From positions 4,278,001-4,342,000 of the forward strand of contig NZ_CP013747.1 in the NCBI RefSeq assembly GCF_001484605.1: 64,000 nt of DNA, in the 5' to 3' direction. A program made the position numbers and the translations under genes. Under the pieces are notes generated by a model. The model saw nothing but the letters and a program-made list of their open reading frames with translations. It made no database searches and was not told where the DNA came from. This DNA is from Pseudarthrobacter sulfonivorans (GTDB lineage Bacteria > Actinomycetota > Actinomycetes > Actinomycetales > Micrococcaceae). Positions within the stretch are counted from its first letter, which is position 1; each line of letters opens with the position of its first letter. Shown here one piece after another: positions 25,688-33,684 of this stretch.

Positions 25688-27124
25688 ATGTCTGCACACA
25701 TCGGTGTCACCGGCCTTGCGGTGATGGGCGCCAACCTGGCCCGCAACCTGGCCCGCAACGGCTTCACCGTTGCCCTGCACAACCGGTCCGTCGAAAAGAC
25801 TGACGCGCTGCTCGAAAAGCACGGTACGGACGGCGACTTCGTCCGCACCGAAACCCTGCAGGAACTTGTTGACTCCCTGGAGAAGCCCCGCCGTGTCCTG
25901 ATCATGGTCAAGGCCGGCAAGCCCGTTGACTCGGTCATCGAGCAGCTTGAACCGCTGCTGGAAGCCGGCGACATCATTATCGATGCCGGAAACTCCCACT
26001 ACGAGGACACCCGCCGCCGCGAAGCCGCGCTGGCGAAGAAGGACCTGCACTTCGTGGGCGTCGGCGTCTCCGGTGGCGAAGAAGGTGCCCTGAACGGTCC
26101 GTCCATCATGCCCGGCGGCTCCAAGGAGTCCTATGACGCCCTCGGACCGCTGCTGGAAAAGATTTCAGCCAAGGTCGACGGCGAGCCTTGCTGCGCATGG
26201 ATAGGCACCGACGGTGCCGGCCACTTCGTCAAGATGGTCCACAACGGCATCGAATACGCCGACATGCAGGTCATCGGCGAGGCCTTCGACCTCCTCCGCT
26301 CCGGCGCGGGCATCGAGCCTGCGGAGCAGTCCAAGATCTTCACCGAGTGGAACAAGGGCGAGCTGTCGTCCTTCCTCATCGAAATCTCGGCAGAGGTCCT
26401 CGGCCACGTTGACGCGAAGACCGGCAAGCCGTTTGTTGACATTGTGGTGGATGCCGCAGGCCAGAAGGGCACCGGCCGCTGGACGGTCATCTCCGCCCTC
26501 GAGCTCGGTTCCCCGGTCTCCGGCATCGCCGAGTCCGTCTTCGCGCGTGGCCTGTCTTCGCAGGCTGAGCAGCGCAAGCTGGGCCAAGAACTGCTGGCCG
26601 GCGCGGAAGCATCCGTGGAAATCCCGGAGACTTTCGTCGAAGATGTCCGCCAGGCACTCTACGCCTCCAAGCTGGTCTCCTACGCCCAGGGCATGGACAT
26701 GCTGACGTCCTCCGCCAAGGAATACGGCTGGGACCTCAAGCTGGACGAGATCGCCTCTCTCTGGCGCGCAGGCTGCATCATCCGTGCGGAGCTGCTCAAG
26801 GACATCACCAAGGCCTACGCCGCCGAGGAAAAGCCGGCCAACCTGCTGTTCGCCCCGGCCTTCACCCAGGCGATTGCCGACGCCCTCCCGGCGTGGCGCC
26901 GCGTGGTTGCCACGGCTGTCCAGCTGGGCATCCCGGTTCCCGTGTTCTCCTCGTCCCTGGCCTACTACGACGGCCTGCGCCGCAAGCGTGTGGCCGCAGC
27001 GCTGATCCAGGGCCAGCGTGACCTCTTCGGCGCGCACACCTACGGCCGCGTCGACGCTGAGGGCACGTTCCACACCCTGTGGGGCGAGGACAAGTCCGAA
27101 ATCGAAGCAGTGGACACGCACTAA
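25688..27124 (+). CDS. gnd: 6-phosphogluconate dehydrogenase, decarboxylating
   Basis: Converts 6-phosphogluconate to ribulose-5-phosphate and CO2 with NADP in the pentose phosphate pathway (478 aa). The N-terminus is IGVTGLAVMGANLARNLA. The substrate box VGVSGGEEGALNGPSIMPGG (about 122) and catalytic Lys in GHFVKMVHNGIEY (about 180) are intact, and the C-terminal tail is complete. GGAG precedes the ATG by about 5 nt. It is divergent from the GntR regulator gene and functionally downstream of the idonate-gluconate genes, given a gluconokinase elsewhere. Confidence 0.95.
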   Translation: MSAHIGVTGLAVMGANLARNLARNGFTVALHNRSVEKTDALLEKHGTDGDFVRTETLQELVDSLEKPRRVLIMVKAGKPVDSVIEQLEPLLEAGDIIIDAGNSHYEDTRRREAALAKKDLHFVGVGVSGGEEGALNGPSIMPGGSKESYDALGPLLEKISAKVDGEPCCAWIGTDGAGHFVKMVHNGIEYADMQVIGEAFDLLRSGAGIEPAEQSKIFTEWNKGELSSFLIEISAEVLGHVDAKTGKPFVDIVVDAAGQKGTGRWTVISALELGSPVSGIAESVFARGLSSQAEQRKLGQELLAGAEASVEIPETFVEDVRQALYASKLVSYAQGMDMLTSSAKEYGWDLKLDEIASLWRAGCIIRAELLKDITKAYAAEEKPANLLFAPAFTQAIADALPAWRRVVATAVQLGIPVPVFSSSLAYYDGLRRKRVAAALIQGQRDLFGAHTYGRVDAEGTFHTLWGEDKSEIEAVDTH

Positions 27125-27160
27125 TCCCCATGCTCTGATTGCATCAAGCTGCAAACCCTG

Positions 27161-27199
27161 CGGCCGGCACTTCCCGGATATTCTGGGAGCTGCCGGCCG
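27161..27199 (+). terminator. Terminator of gnd
   Basis: A 9-bp outer stem (CGGCCGGCA/TGCCGGCCG) plus a 5-bp inner stem separated by one C-C mismatch, with a 9-nt loop, 36 bp after gnd. Confidence 0.75.
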
Positions 27200-27248
27200 T
27201 TGGCGTTTCCGGCAGCAGCCGCGGTGTCCGTCCATCCAAGGAGTCAGA

Positions 27249-28082
27249 ATGCCCAAGCTAGTCGCATTTGTTACGGGAGCCTCCACGGGTATCGGCTTCG
27301 AGGCGGCGAAGAAGCTCAGCAGCCATGGCTTCATCGTCTACGCCGGCGCCCGCCGCGTGGACAGGATGGAGCCGCTGAAAGCGCTTGGCGTCCAGGTCCT
27401 GGCACTGGACGTGACGGACGACGATTCGATGCGCGCCGCCGTCGGCCGTGTCCTGGAAGAGCGCGGGCGGATAGACGTCCTGGTCAACAACGCCGGCTAC
27501 GGCTCCTATGGGGCGCTGGAAGACGTGGATCTGGCCGAAGGCCGGCGCCAATTCGAAGTGAACGTCTTTGGCCTTGCCAGAATGACCCAGCTGGTCCTGC
27601 CGGCCATGCGGAGTGCGGGCCGGGGCAGGATCATCAACATCTCGTCCATTGGCGGAAAATTCTACGAACCCCTTGGTGCCTGGTACCACGCCACGAAGTT
27701 CGCCGTTGAGGGCATGAGCGATGCACTGCGGCTGGAAATGAAGCCGCACGGCATCGACGTCGCCATCATTGAGCCGGCAAGTACGCTCAGCGAATGGGGC
27801 CGGATTTCCGCTGACGGGCTGCTGGCCAGCAGCGGCGAGGGGCCGTACGCTGCCCAGGCAAAGCACATGGCGGATGTCCTGGCGTCCACGGACAGGCCGG
27901 AAACGTCGACGCAGCCAGCGGTGATTGCTGCGGCTGTACTGCACGCGGCCACGGCTGCGCGTCCCCGGACCCGGTATCCGGTGGGCAGGGGAGCGGCAGC
28001 CATTCTGGGCCTGCGGCGCGTCCTGCCGGACCGGCTCTATGACGCGGTGGTCATGGCAGTCCTGAAGCGTGTTGCCGGGTAG
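27249..28082 (+). CDS. Short-chain dehydrogenase/reductase of unknown substrate
   Basis: SDR oxidoreductase of 277 aa. The cofactor box is FVTGASTGIGFEAA (about 8), followed by NNAGYGSYGALED (about 81) and catalytic Ser in NISSIGGKFYE, with Tyr and Lys in YHATKFAVEG (about 148). A basic residue pair after strand 2 (GARRVDR) suggests an NADP preference. The C-terminal extension after about 240 resembles SDRs acting on lipophilic substrates. AAGGAG lies 6 nt before the ATG. It is separated from gnd by a terminator and is convergent with cysE, so it is likely a single-gene unit. Confidence 0.85.
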   Translation: MPKLVAFVTGASTGIGFEAAKKLSSHGFIVYAGARRVDRMEPLKALGVQVLALDVTDDDSMRAAVGRVLEERGRIDVLVNNAGYGSYGALEDVDLAEGRRQFEVNVFGLARMTQLVLPAMRSAGRGRIINISSIGGKFYEPLGAWYHATKFAVEGMSDALRLEMKPHGIDVAIIEPASTLSEWGRISADGLLASSGEGPYAAQAKHMADVLASTDRPETSTQPAVIAAAVLHAATAARPRTRYPVGRGAAAILGLRRVLPDRLYDAVVMAVLKRVAG

Positions 28083-28098
28083 AGGCTGCAGTAACAGA

Positions 28099-28683
28099 TC
28101 AGATCCGGTATTCGATGTCGTACTCGGCCGGATCCACTGCGGGCTTGGTTTCGCGCTGGGCATCGCGGTGGCGCCACTTGGCGGGCACTCCGGTGACAAT
28201 CGATTCCGGCGGCGCGTCCTTGACCACCACGGCGTTGGCGCCCACGGCGCTGTCCCGGCCGATGGTGATGGGTCCCAGGATCTTGGCCCCGGCACCGATG
28301 GTGACCCGGTCCTCAATGGTGGGGTGGCGCTTGACCTTGGCCAGGGAGCGGCCGCCCAGCGTGACGCCGTGATAGATCATCACGTCTTCGCCGATTTCGG
28401 CGGTCTCGCCGATGACCACTCCCATGCCGTGGTCGATGAAGAAGCGCCGGCCGATCGTGGCGCCGGGATGGATCTCGATACCGGTCAGGAAGCGGCCCAG
28501 CTGCGACACCAGCCGCGCCGGGAACCGCAGCCCCGGGGTCTGCCACATCCGGTGCGTCAGCCGGTGGATCCAGATGGCGTGCAGCCCCGAATAAGCGAAA
28601 AAATTCTCAAAAGAACCTCGAGCCGCCGGGTCGTGGGACCGGGCGGCGTCGAGGTCTTCCTTCAGTCTTGCGAAAAAGCCCAC
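28099..28683 (-). CDS. cysE: Serine O-acetyltransferase
   Basis: Acetylates L-serine to O-acetylserine, the first step of cysteine synthesis (194 aa, the short EpsC-type). The N-terminal helical region covers about 1-65. The left-handed beta-helix of hexapeptide repeats follows, with [11 protein letters not shown] (about 84) carrying the catalytic His, then IYHGVTLGG and [13 protein letters not shown]. The C-terminal tail [11 protein letters not shown] ends in isoleucine, the residue that docks into cysteine synthase. cysK lies 39 bp upstream on the same strand. Confidence 0.94.
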   Translation of the reverse strand: MGFFARLKEDLDAARSHDPAARGSFENFFAYSGLHAIWIHRLTHRMWQTPGLRFPARLVSQLGRFLTGIEIHPGATIGRRFFIDHGMGVVIGETAEIGEDVMIYHGVTLGGRSLAKVKRHPTIEDRVTIGAGAKILGPITIGRDSAVGANAVVVKDAPPESIVTGVPAKWRHRDAQRETKPAVDPAEYDIEYRI

Positions 28684-28722
28684 AAAGTTCTTTCTACAGG
28701 AAACGGGGCGACAACGGACTGA

Positions 28723-29658
28723 TCAGCCGCGGATGTCGTCATAGAGCACAGTGGAGATGTAACGCTCACCGAAGTCGCACACAACCGCCACGATCAGCTT
28801 GCCGGCATTCTCCGGACGCTTGGCAAGTTCCAGGGCACCCCAGACGATGGCGCCGGAGGAGATGCCGCCGAGGATGCCTTCCTTGACGCCGAGTTCACGG
28901 GCGACGCGGACGGAATCCTCCAGGGTGGCGTCCAGGACTTCGTCGTAGACGTTGGTGTCCAGGATTTCAGGGATGAAGTTCGCACCGATGCCCTGGATCT
29001 TGTGCGGCCCGGGAGCGCCGCCGTTCAGGATGGCGGAGTCCTTCGGCTCGATGGCCACGATCTGGACGTCAGGATTGCGTTCCTTCAGGACCTGGCCGAC
29101 GCCGGTGACGGTGCCGCCGGTGCCGATGCCGGCGACGAAGATGTCCACCTTGCCGTCGGTGTCGGACCAGATTTCCTCGGCGGTGGTGGTGCGGTGGATC
29201 TCAGGGTTGGCTTCGTTGGCGAACTGCTGGGCCCAGATGGAGTTCTCCGTGTTGGCGACGATTTCCTGGGCCTTTTCCACAGCGCCGCGCATGCCCTCGG
29301 AACCCGGGGTCAGCACAATTTCAGCACCGAACGCCCGCAGCATAACGCGGCGTTCGGTGGACATGGTCTCGGGCATGGTCAGGATGACCTTGTAGCCGCG
29401 GGCAGCGCCCACCATGGCCAGGGCGATGCCGGTGTTGCCGGAGGTGCCTTCAACGATGGTGCCGCCGGGCTTGAGGGCGCCGGACTTCTCGGCGGCGTCA
29501 ACGATGGCCACACCGATGCGGTCCTTGACGCTGTTGGCCGGGTTGTAGAACTCCAGCTTGACGGCCACAGTGGCGCCCAGGCCCTCGGTGAGCCGGTTCA
29601 GGCGGACCAGCGGAGTGCCGCCGACCAGCTGCGTTACATCGTCATAGATCCGTGCCAT
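28723..29658 (-). CDS. cysK: Cysteine synthase (O-acetylserine sulfhydrylase)
   Basis: PLP enzyme of 311 aa that makes cysteine from O-acetylserine and sulfide. The PLP-binding Lys is in [11 protein letters not shown] (about 44), the substrate loop is [12 protein letters not shown] (about 67), the phosphate-binding glycines are in [12 protein letters not shown] (about 178) and the C-terminal [11 protein letters not shown] box is present. The ATG at 29658 ([11 protein letters not shown]) matches the family start better than an upstream ATG. It is co-directional with cysE and probably co-transcribed with it. Confidence 0.95.
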   Translation of the reverse strand: MARIYDDVTQLVGGTPLVRLNRLTEGLGATVAVKLEFYNPANSVKDRIGVAIVDAAEKSGALKPGGTIVEGTSGNTGIALAMVGAARGYKVILTMPETMSTERRVMLRAFGAEIVLTPGSEGMRGAVEKAQEIVANTENSIWAQQFANEANPEIHRTTTAEEIWSDTDGKVDIFVAGIGTGGTVTGVGQVLKERNPDVQIVAIEPKDSAILNGGAPGPHKIQGIGANFIPEILDTNVYDEVLDATLEDSVRVARELGVKEGILGGISSGAIVWGALELAKRPENAGKLIVAVVCDFGERYISTVLYDDIRG

Positions 29659-29723
29659 GTAGATATGCCTATCTCTCAAGAGTGAATGCTGAGGTCAGCC
29701 TAACGATGGCTGAGCGGCCGCTG

Positions 29724-30248
29724 CTAAGCATTAAGCCATGCAGAGTAATATTTCCTGGCCTTCGCGAGCTTCGGATTGATGATCACCTGGCAGTAGCCCT
29801 GCTCGGGATACTTGGCGTAATAGTCCTGGTGGACGTCTTCCGCCACATGGAACCGTGGCAGCCGGCTGACCTCGGTCACAATCGGGTGCGACCACAGCGC
29901 CTGGTTCCGTTCGATGGCTTCCTCGAAGAGAATCTTCTCCTCGGTGGTCTCATAGAACATGGACGAGCGGTACTGCGTGCCCACGTCGTAGCCCTGGCGG
30001 TTGAGCGTGGTGGGATCGTGCAGCGCGAAGAACATGTCCAGGATGACCTCGGCCGGGATGACGGACTCGTCGAAGGTGACCGCCACGACCTCAGCGTGGC
30101 CCGTGGTTCCGCCGCAGACGGAGTAGTAGTCAGGCCGGGGGTCATGGCCGCCCGTGTAGCCGGAAATCACCGAGGAGACTCCCTTGGTTTTCTGGTAGAC
30201 AGCATCAAGGCACCAGAAGCAGCCCCCGCCAAGAACAAAAGTTTTCAT
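29724..30248 (-). CDS. msrA: Peptide methionine sulfoxide reductase A
   Basis: Reduces methionine-S-sulfoxide in proteins (174 aa). The catalytic motif GGCFWCLDAVY is at residue 8 and the conserved GYTGG box at about 30. GTTGHAEVV, LFFAL-like DMFFALHDPTT and the YCQVIINPK segment (with a second Cys for recycling at about 153) are present. The ATG at 30248 gives MKTFVLGGGCFWC. Sequence upstream in that frame is not protein-like. It is divergent from the Nif3-like gene. Confidence 0.94.
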   Translation of the reverse strand: MKTFVLGGGCFWCLDAVYQKTKGVSSVISGYTGGHDPRPDYYSVCGGTTGHAEVVAVTFDESVIPAEVILDMFFALHDPTTLNRQGYDVGTQYRSSMFYETTEEKILFEEAIERNQALWSHPIVTEVSRLPRFHVAEDVHQDYYAKYPEQGYCQVIINPKLAKARKYYSAWLNA

Positions 30249-30347
30249 GTCCTCTTCAATGGTTGAGCGCGCCGGATGATTCCCAGACCACCCTACGAGA
30301 CTTTGAAAGATGCCGGGCAAACGGCCCGATGGGGTAAAACTGAGACT

Positions 30348-31271
30348 ATGGAATCTGCAGACACCGGCGTTACAGATGCGGACAAGCACGACGACGGCAC
30401 CCTTACGGGGGAGGACGCTGCAGCGGATGGTCCGGCTGCTCCCACGCTGGGCCAGGTGCTGCTGGCGGTCGAGGAACTCTGGCCCGAGTCGCTGGCCGAA
30501 AACTGGGACGAAGTAGGGCTCGTGGCCGGCCACCCGTCAGCGCCCGTGACCAGGGTGATGTTCGCCGTTGATCCCACGCTCACGGTGATCGAGGAAGCGG
30601 TGGAATGGGGTGCCGAGCTCCTGATCACCCACCACCCGCTGCTTCTCAAAGGGGTCACGTCCGTGGCCGCTACCACCGCCAAGGGCCAGGCCATCCACCG
30701 TCTCATCGAGTCTGGCACCGCGCTCCTGACCGTCCACACCAACGGTGATTCCGCCGTCGGGGGCGTTTCCGACGTCCTGGCTGATGCGCTGGGACTGGAG
30801 GGCGTCGTCCCGCTGACCGTTGCCGCAAACGGCCTGCCCGAGGAAGGCATCGGACGCGTGGGTGATCTGGCGGACGTGATGAGCCTGGGCGATTTCGCAG
30901 CCAGGGTGTTCGGCATCCTGCCGTCGGTGGCCGGGGGAGTCCGCGTGTCCGGGGATAAGGATGGGCTGGTGCGGCGTATTGCGGTTTGCGGCGGGGCGGG
31001 GGATTCCCTGTTCAACGAGGTGCGGGCCAACAATGCCGACGTCTATGTCACCGCCGACCTCCGGCACCATCCGGCGTCCGAAGCCCGCGAAGCGGCAGTG
31101 AACGGCCGGCCGTACCTGATTGACGTTTCGCACTTCGCCAGCGAATGGCTCTGGCTGCCCGCCGCGGCGTCGGCACTGGGCAATGTGCTCGCCGATCAGG
31201 GCCACGACGTCGAGATCCAGGTAAGCACCACCAACAGCGATCCGTGGGACTTCATTCTGACTCCGGGCTAA
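30348..31271 (+). CDS. Nif3-like dinuclear metal center protein
   Basis: Protein of 307 aa in the Nif3/YbgI family. Members form ring-shaped hexamers with a two-metal site, and some resemble GTP cyclohydrolase IB. The first histidines are in LLITHHPLLLKG (about 105), the next ligand site is in TVHTNGDSAVGG, and C-terminal His and Glu are in DVSHFASEW (about 266). The usual HTN-L-D has become HTNGDS, a mild variant. The first 35 residues are acidic and disordered. It often precedes the zinc-ribbon gene in actinobacteria, as here. Confidence 0.88.
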   Translation: MESADTGVTDADKHDDGTLTGEDAAADGPAAPTLGQVLLAVEELWPESLAENWDEVGLVAGHPSAPVTRVMFAVDPTLTVIEEAVEWGAELLITHHPLLLKGVTSVAATTAKGQAIHRLIESGTALLTVHTNGDSAVGGVSDVLADALGLEGVVPLTVAANGLPEEGIGRVGDLADVMSLGDFAARVFGILPSVAGGVRVSGDKDGLVRRIAVCGGAGDSLFNEVRANNADVYVTADLRHHPASEAREAAVNGRPYLIDVSHFASEWLWLPAAASALGNVLADQGHDVEIQVSTTNSDPWDFILTPG

Positions 31272-31392
31272 GCCTGGCGTGCGGGGCCCCGGGGGACCCT
31301 AGCGAGCCCGGGGAGCACGCTAGGCGCTAGAGTCTATACAGCGCCGATACGGTGCCCGGCTTCGGCCGGATTGGATTCAGCGGAGGTAAATA

Positions 31393-32148
31393 GTGGCCAA
31401 GGCAGCACCGGCGGAACAGTTGAAGTTGCTCGAACTGCAGGGGCTGGACGCAAAGCTCAAGTCCCTGTCCAACCGCCGCCGGGCCCTGGAAACCGATCCC
31501 CGGATCGAGGACCTGCAGTCTGCCCTGTCCGTCGCCAACGGTGAACTCGGCTCCGCCAAGATGGCTGTCCATGACGCCGAAGCAGAGCTGAAGCGTGCAG
31601 AGGCCGACGTCGAACAGGTCGCCTCCCGCATCGAACGCGACGAAGCCCGGCTCAACAGCGGAACGGGGCTGTCAAAGGACCTCGTGGCCCTGCAGAAGGA
31701 CATCGCGTCACTGAACAGGCGCCGCTCCGACCTTGAGGACGTGGAGCTGGAAGTTCTGGAACGCCTGGATTCCTTGCGCGAACGGCAGGCGGCCCAGCAG
31801 CTCATCGTGGACAACGTCCAAGGCTCTTTCGGCGGCATCCGGGCCGAACTCGATGAGGCCCTGGCCGAAGTGGCCGCTGAAGCGACCGTTGTCAGCGGGA
31901 AGCGCGCCGAATTCGCTGCAGAACTCGACGCCGGGATGCTGGCTGTCTACGAAAAGACGCTGGCAAAGCGGGGAGTGGGCGCCGCCCGGTTGTTCCACGG
32001 AACCTCTGAAGCCTCCGGCATGAAGCTGAGCCCCGGCGACCTCGCAGAAATCAAGGCCGCCGCCGAAGACGACATTGTGTTCTGCCCGGATTCGGGTGCC
32101 ATCCTGGTGCGCTCCGCCGAGTGGAACACCCCCGCCCCAACTGCCTAG
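31393..32148 (+). CDS. Coiled-coil protein with degenerate C4 zinc ribbon (DUF164/CT398-like)
   Basis: Protein of 251 aa. Residues about 10-175 form a long antiparallel coiled coil rich in Glu, Ala and Leu. The C-terminal region (about 205-245) aligns with the zinc ribbon of the family, but three of its four cysteines are gone: the first pair reads HGTSEASG and the second reads CPDSGAILVR. The family has unknown function. GTG start with GGAGG 6 nt upstream. It ends 10 bp before a large palindrome and follows the Nif3-like gene. Confidence 0.85.
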   Translation: MAKAAPAEQLKLLELQGLDAKLKSLSNRRRALETDPRIEDLQSALSVANGELGSAKMAVHDAEAELKRAEADVEQVASRIERDEARLNSGTGLSKDLVALQKDIASLNRRRSDLEDVELEVLERLDSLRERQAAQQLIVDNVQGSFGGIRAELDEALAEVAAEATVVSGKRAEFAAELDAGMLAVYEKTLAKRGVGAARLFHGTSEASGMKLSPGDLAEIKAAAEDDIVFCPDSGAILVRSAEWNTPAPTA

Positions 32149-32157
32149 CAGCCCATG

Positions 32158-32211
32158 TAGGTAGCGCTAACTGTCGTTTTGAACGTTCAAAACGACAGTT
32201 AGTGCTACCTA
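32158..32211. terminator. 54-nt near-perfect palindrome, bidirectional terminator
   Basis: Two 27-nt arms meet with no loop (centre AAC|GTT) and match at 26 of 27 positions. Short T4/A4 tracts lie inside the arms. It sits between convergent genes and contains the yaaA stop codon. Confidence 0.75.
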
Positions 32212-32973
32212 GTTGGGAAGGATGATATTCAGGGCGTGCGGTTTCCGCGCTGAACCGTCAACCAACTCCGCGTCCCATTTCTCGCGCGCGGCCTTCAGCA
32301 GCTGTACCGGGGTCTGCGGGGCGTTGCCGCGGCGGGCCAGCAGGTGCCGTGCCAGCTCGCCGCGCGTGTGCTTGGCGAAGTGGCTGACCACCTTGCGTAC
32401 ACCGTTGACCTCGGTGAATACGTTGACAGCCACCGTCTGATCCGGCGGCGGTGCCCATGCCACGGCATACGTGCTGGAGCGGCAGTCCACGAGCAGATGT
32501 CCGGACACCGACTCCGCGAGTGCCTCCAAAAGCTGCGGCTTCCAGAACGAGGCGAGGCGGCCGACGTCGGGCAGTGCCGTTCCCATCGACAGCCGGTAGG
32601 CGGGCACACTGTCGGCGAAGCGGATGGCACCCCACAGGGCCGAGATCACCAGCACCGAAACATCGGCCTTCCGGCGCTGCGGCGGGGTCAGCGTTTTGTA
32701 GCCGAGGGCGTCGTACAGAACGCCCGAATAGATCTGGTGCGCAGGGGCCGCCGGTTCGGCGTGGAGCCGGGTGTTGCGTTCGACGTCGTCCTGCAGTGAT
32801 GCGCCGACGCCGAGCAGCGCGAGGGCATCCTCATGTGCACTCACCGTCCCCAGCGCTTCCAGGACCTTGGCCCGGTAGGTGTTGAGTTCAGGAAAACTCA
32901 GTGACGGCCAGTCGACGGCGGACCCGCGGACTGCGGGGGTCTTGCCTTCGGAGGGGGGAAGCAGAATCAGCAC
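32209..32973 (-). CDS. yaaA: YaaA family (UPF0246) peroxide-stress protein
   Basis: Protein of 254 aa. In E. coli YaaA binds DNA and limits iron-driven oxidative damage under peroxide stress. The family start LILLPPSEGKTP, the YSGVLYDALG and WGAIRFADSVPAYRLSMGT boxes and the C-terminal VVSHFAKHTRGELARHLL are all present. GTG start. Its stop codon lies within the palindrome shared with the convergent zinc-ribbon gene. It is divergent from rnpB, whose start is only about 50 bp away. Confidence 0.87.
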   Translation of the reverse strand: MLILLPPSEGKTPAVRGSAVDWPSLSFPELNTYRAKVLEALGTVSAHEDALALLGVGASLQDDVERNTRLHAEPAAPAHQIYSGVLYDALGYKTLTPPQRRKADVSVLVISALWGAIRFADSVPAYRLSMGTALPDVGRLASFWKPQLLEALAESVSGHLLVDCRSSTYAVAWAPPPDQTVAVNVFTEVNGVRKVVSHFAKHTRGELARHLLARRGNAPQTPVQLLKAAREKWDAELVDGSARKPHALNIILPN

Positions 32974-33014
32974 CGTACGATCCTACCGGCGACGGAGGGG
33001 CCTCCTTCCGGCGG

Positions 33015-33020
33015 TAGACT
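33015..33020 (+). promoter_or_regulatory. Minus-10 box of rnpB
   Basis: TAGACT, six nucleotides before the expected 5' end of RNase P RNA. No good minus-35 was recognised. Confidence 0.5.
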
Positions 33021-33026
33021 GGCTGC

Positions 33027-33415
33027 GGATGGGTTGACCAGGCGGCCGCGCGTCACGCAAGTGGCTCGAGGAACGTCCGGGCTCCGCAGGGCAGGGTGGT
33101 GGGTAACGCCCACTCGGGGTAACCCGCAGGCCAGTGCCACAGAGAACAGACCGCCTGCGTCTTCCGGCAACGGAGGCTCAGCAGGTAAGGGTGAAACGGT
33201 GGTGTAAGAGACCACCAGCTTCCCGGGTGACCGGGAAGGCTAGGTAAACCCCACCCGGAGCAAGGCCAGACAGGACACGTTTGAGGGCTGCCCGCCCGAG
33301 TGTCCGGGTAGGCCGCTGGAGGGCGTCGGCAACGGCGTCCGTAGATGGATGGCCGCTACTCCCGCGCTGGTAACGGCACGGGAGCACAGAACCCGGCGTA
33401 TCGGTCAACCCATCC
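33027..33415 (+). ncRNA. rnpB: RNase P RNA (type A)
   Basis: Catalytic RNA that matures tRNA 5' ends. The ends pair (GGATGGGTTGACC with GGTCAACCCATCC) as helix P1. The conserved 5' block GAGGAACGTCCGGGCTCC (near 33068) and 3' block ACAGAACCCGGCGTATCGG (near 33386) are both present, and the length of about 389 nt fits actinobacterial type A molecules. No protein-coding sequence is convincing across this stretch. Confidence 0.95.
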
Positions 33416-33684
33416 AACACCACCCGCCGGGCACCGACCCGCCCCGCATGTGAGTGATTTCACGCCGGTTGCGGCGGTCCGCGGTGTCGCTCCAGCCTAG
33501 AATAGAGAGCGAACGTAGAAGTTCTGCCGCCGGGTCTGCGTTCGCAGCCGGTGGCTTTTCTTTACGCTTCTCCACGGCACCCGGGATGGACCGCATCCTG
33601 CCGGTGCCAGAGCCCCTGGACAACATCAGGTGGCCGCCAACCGCGTACGACGACGTATGCGGCTGAACCGAGGAAGGTAGTTCT

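Noticed and set aside
31299..31323. CTAGCG...CGCTAG repeat after the Nif3-like gene
   Set aside because: Only a 6-bp stem with a 13-nt loop and no T-run. Too weak to call a terminator.
33178..33423. A small leftward protein frame within the RNase P RNA gene
   Set aside because: The region is explained by the conserved RNA structure and sequence blocks on the plus strand.
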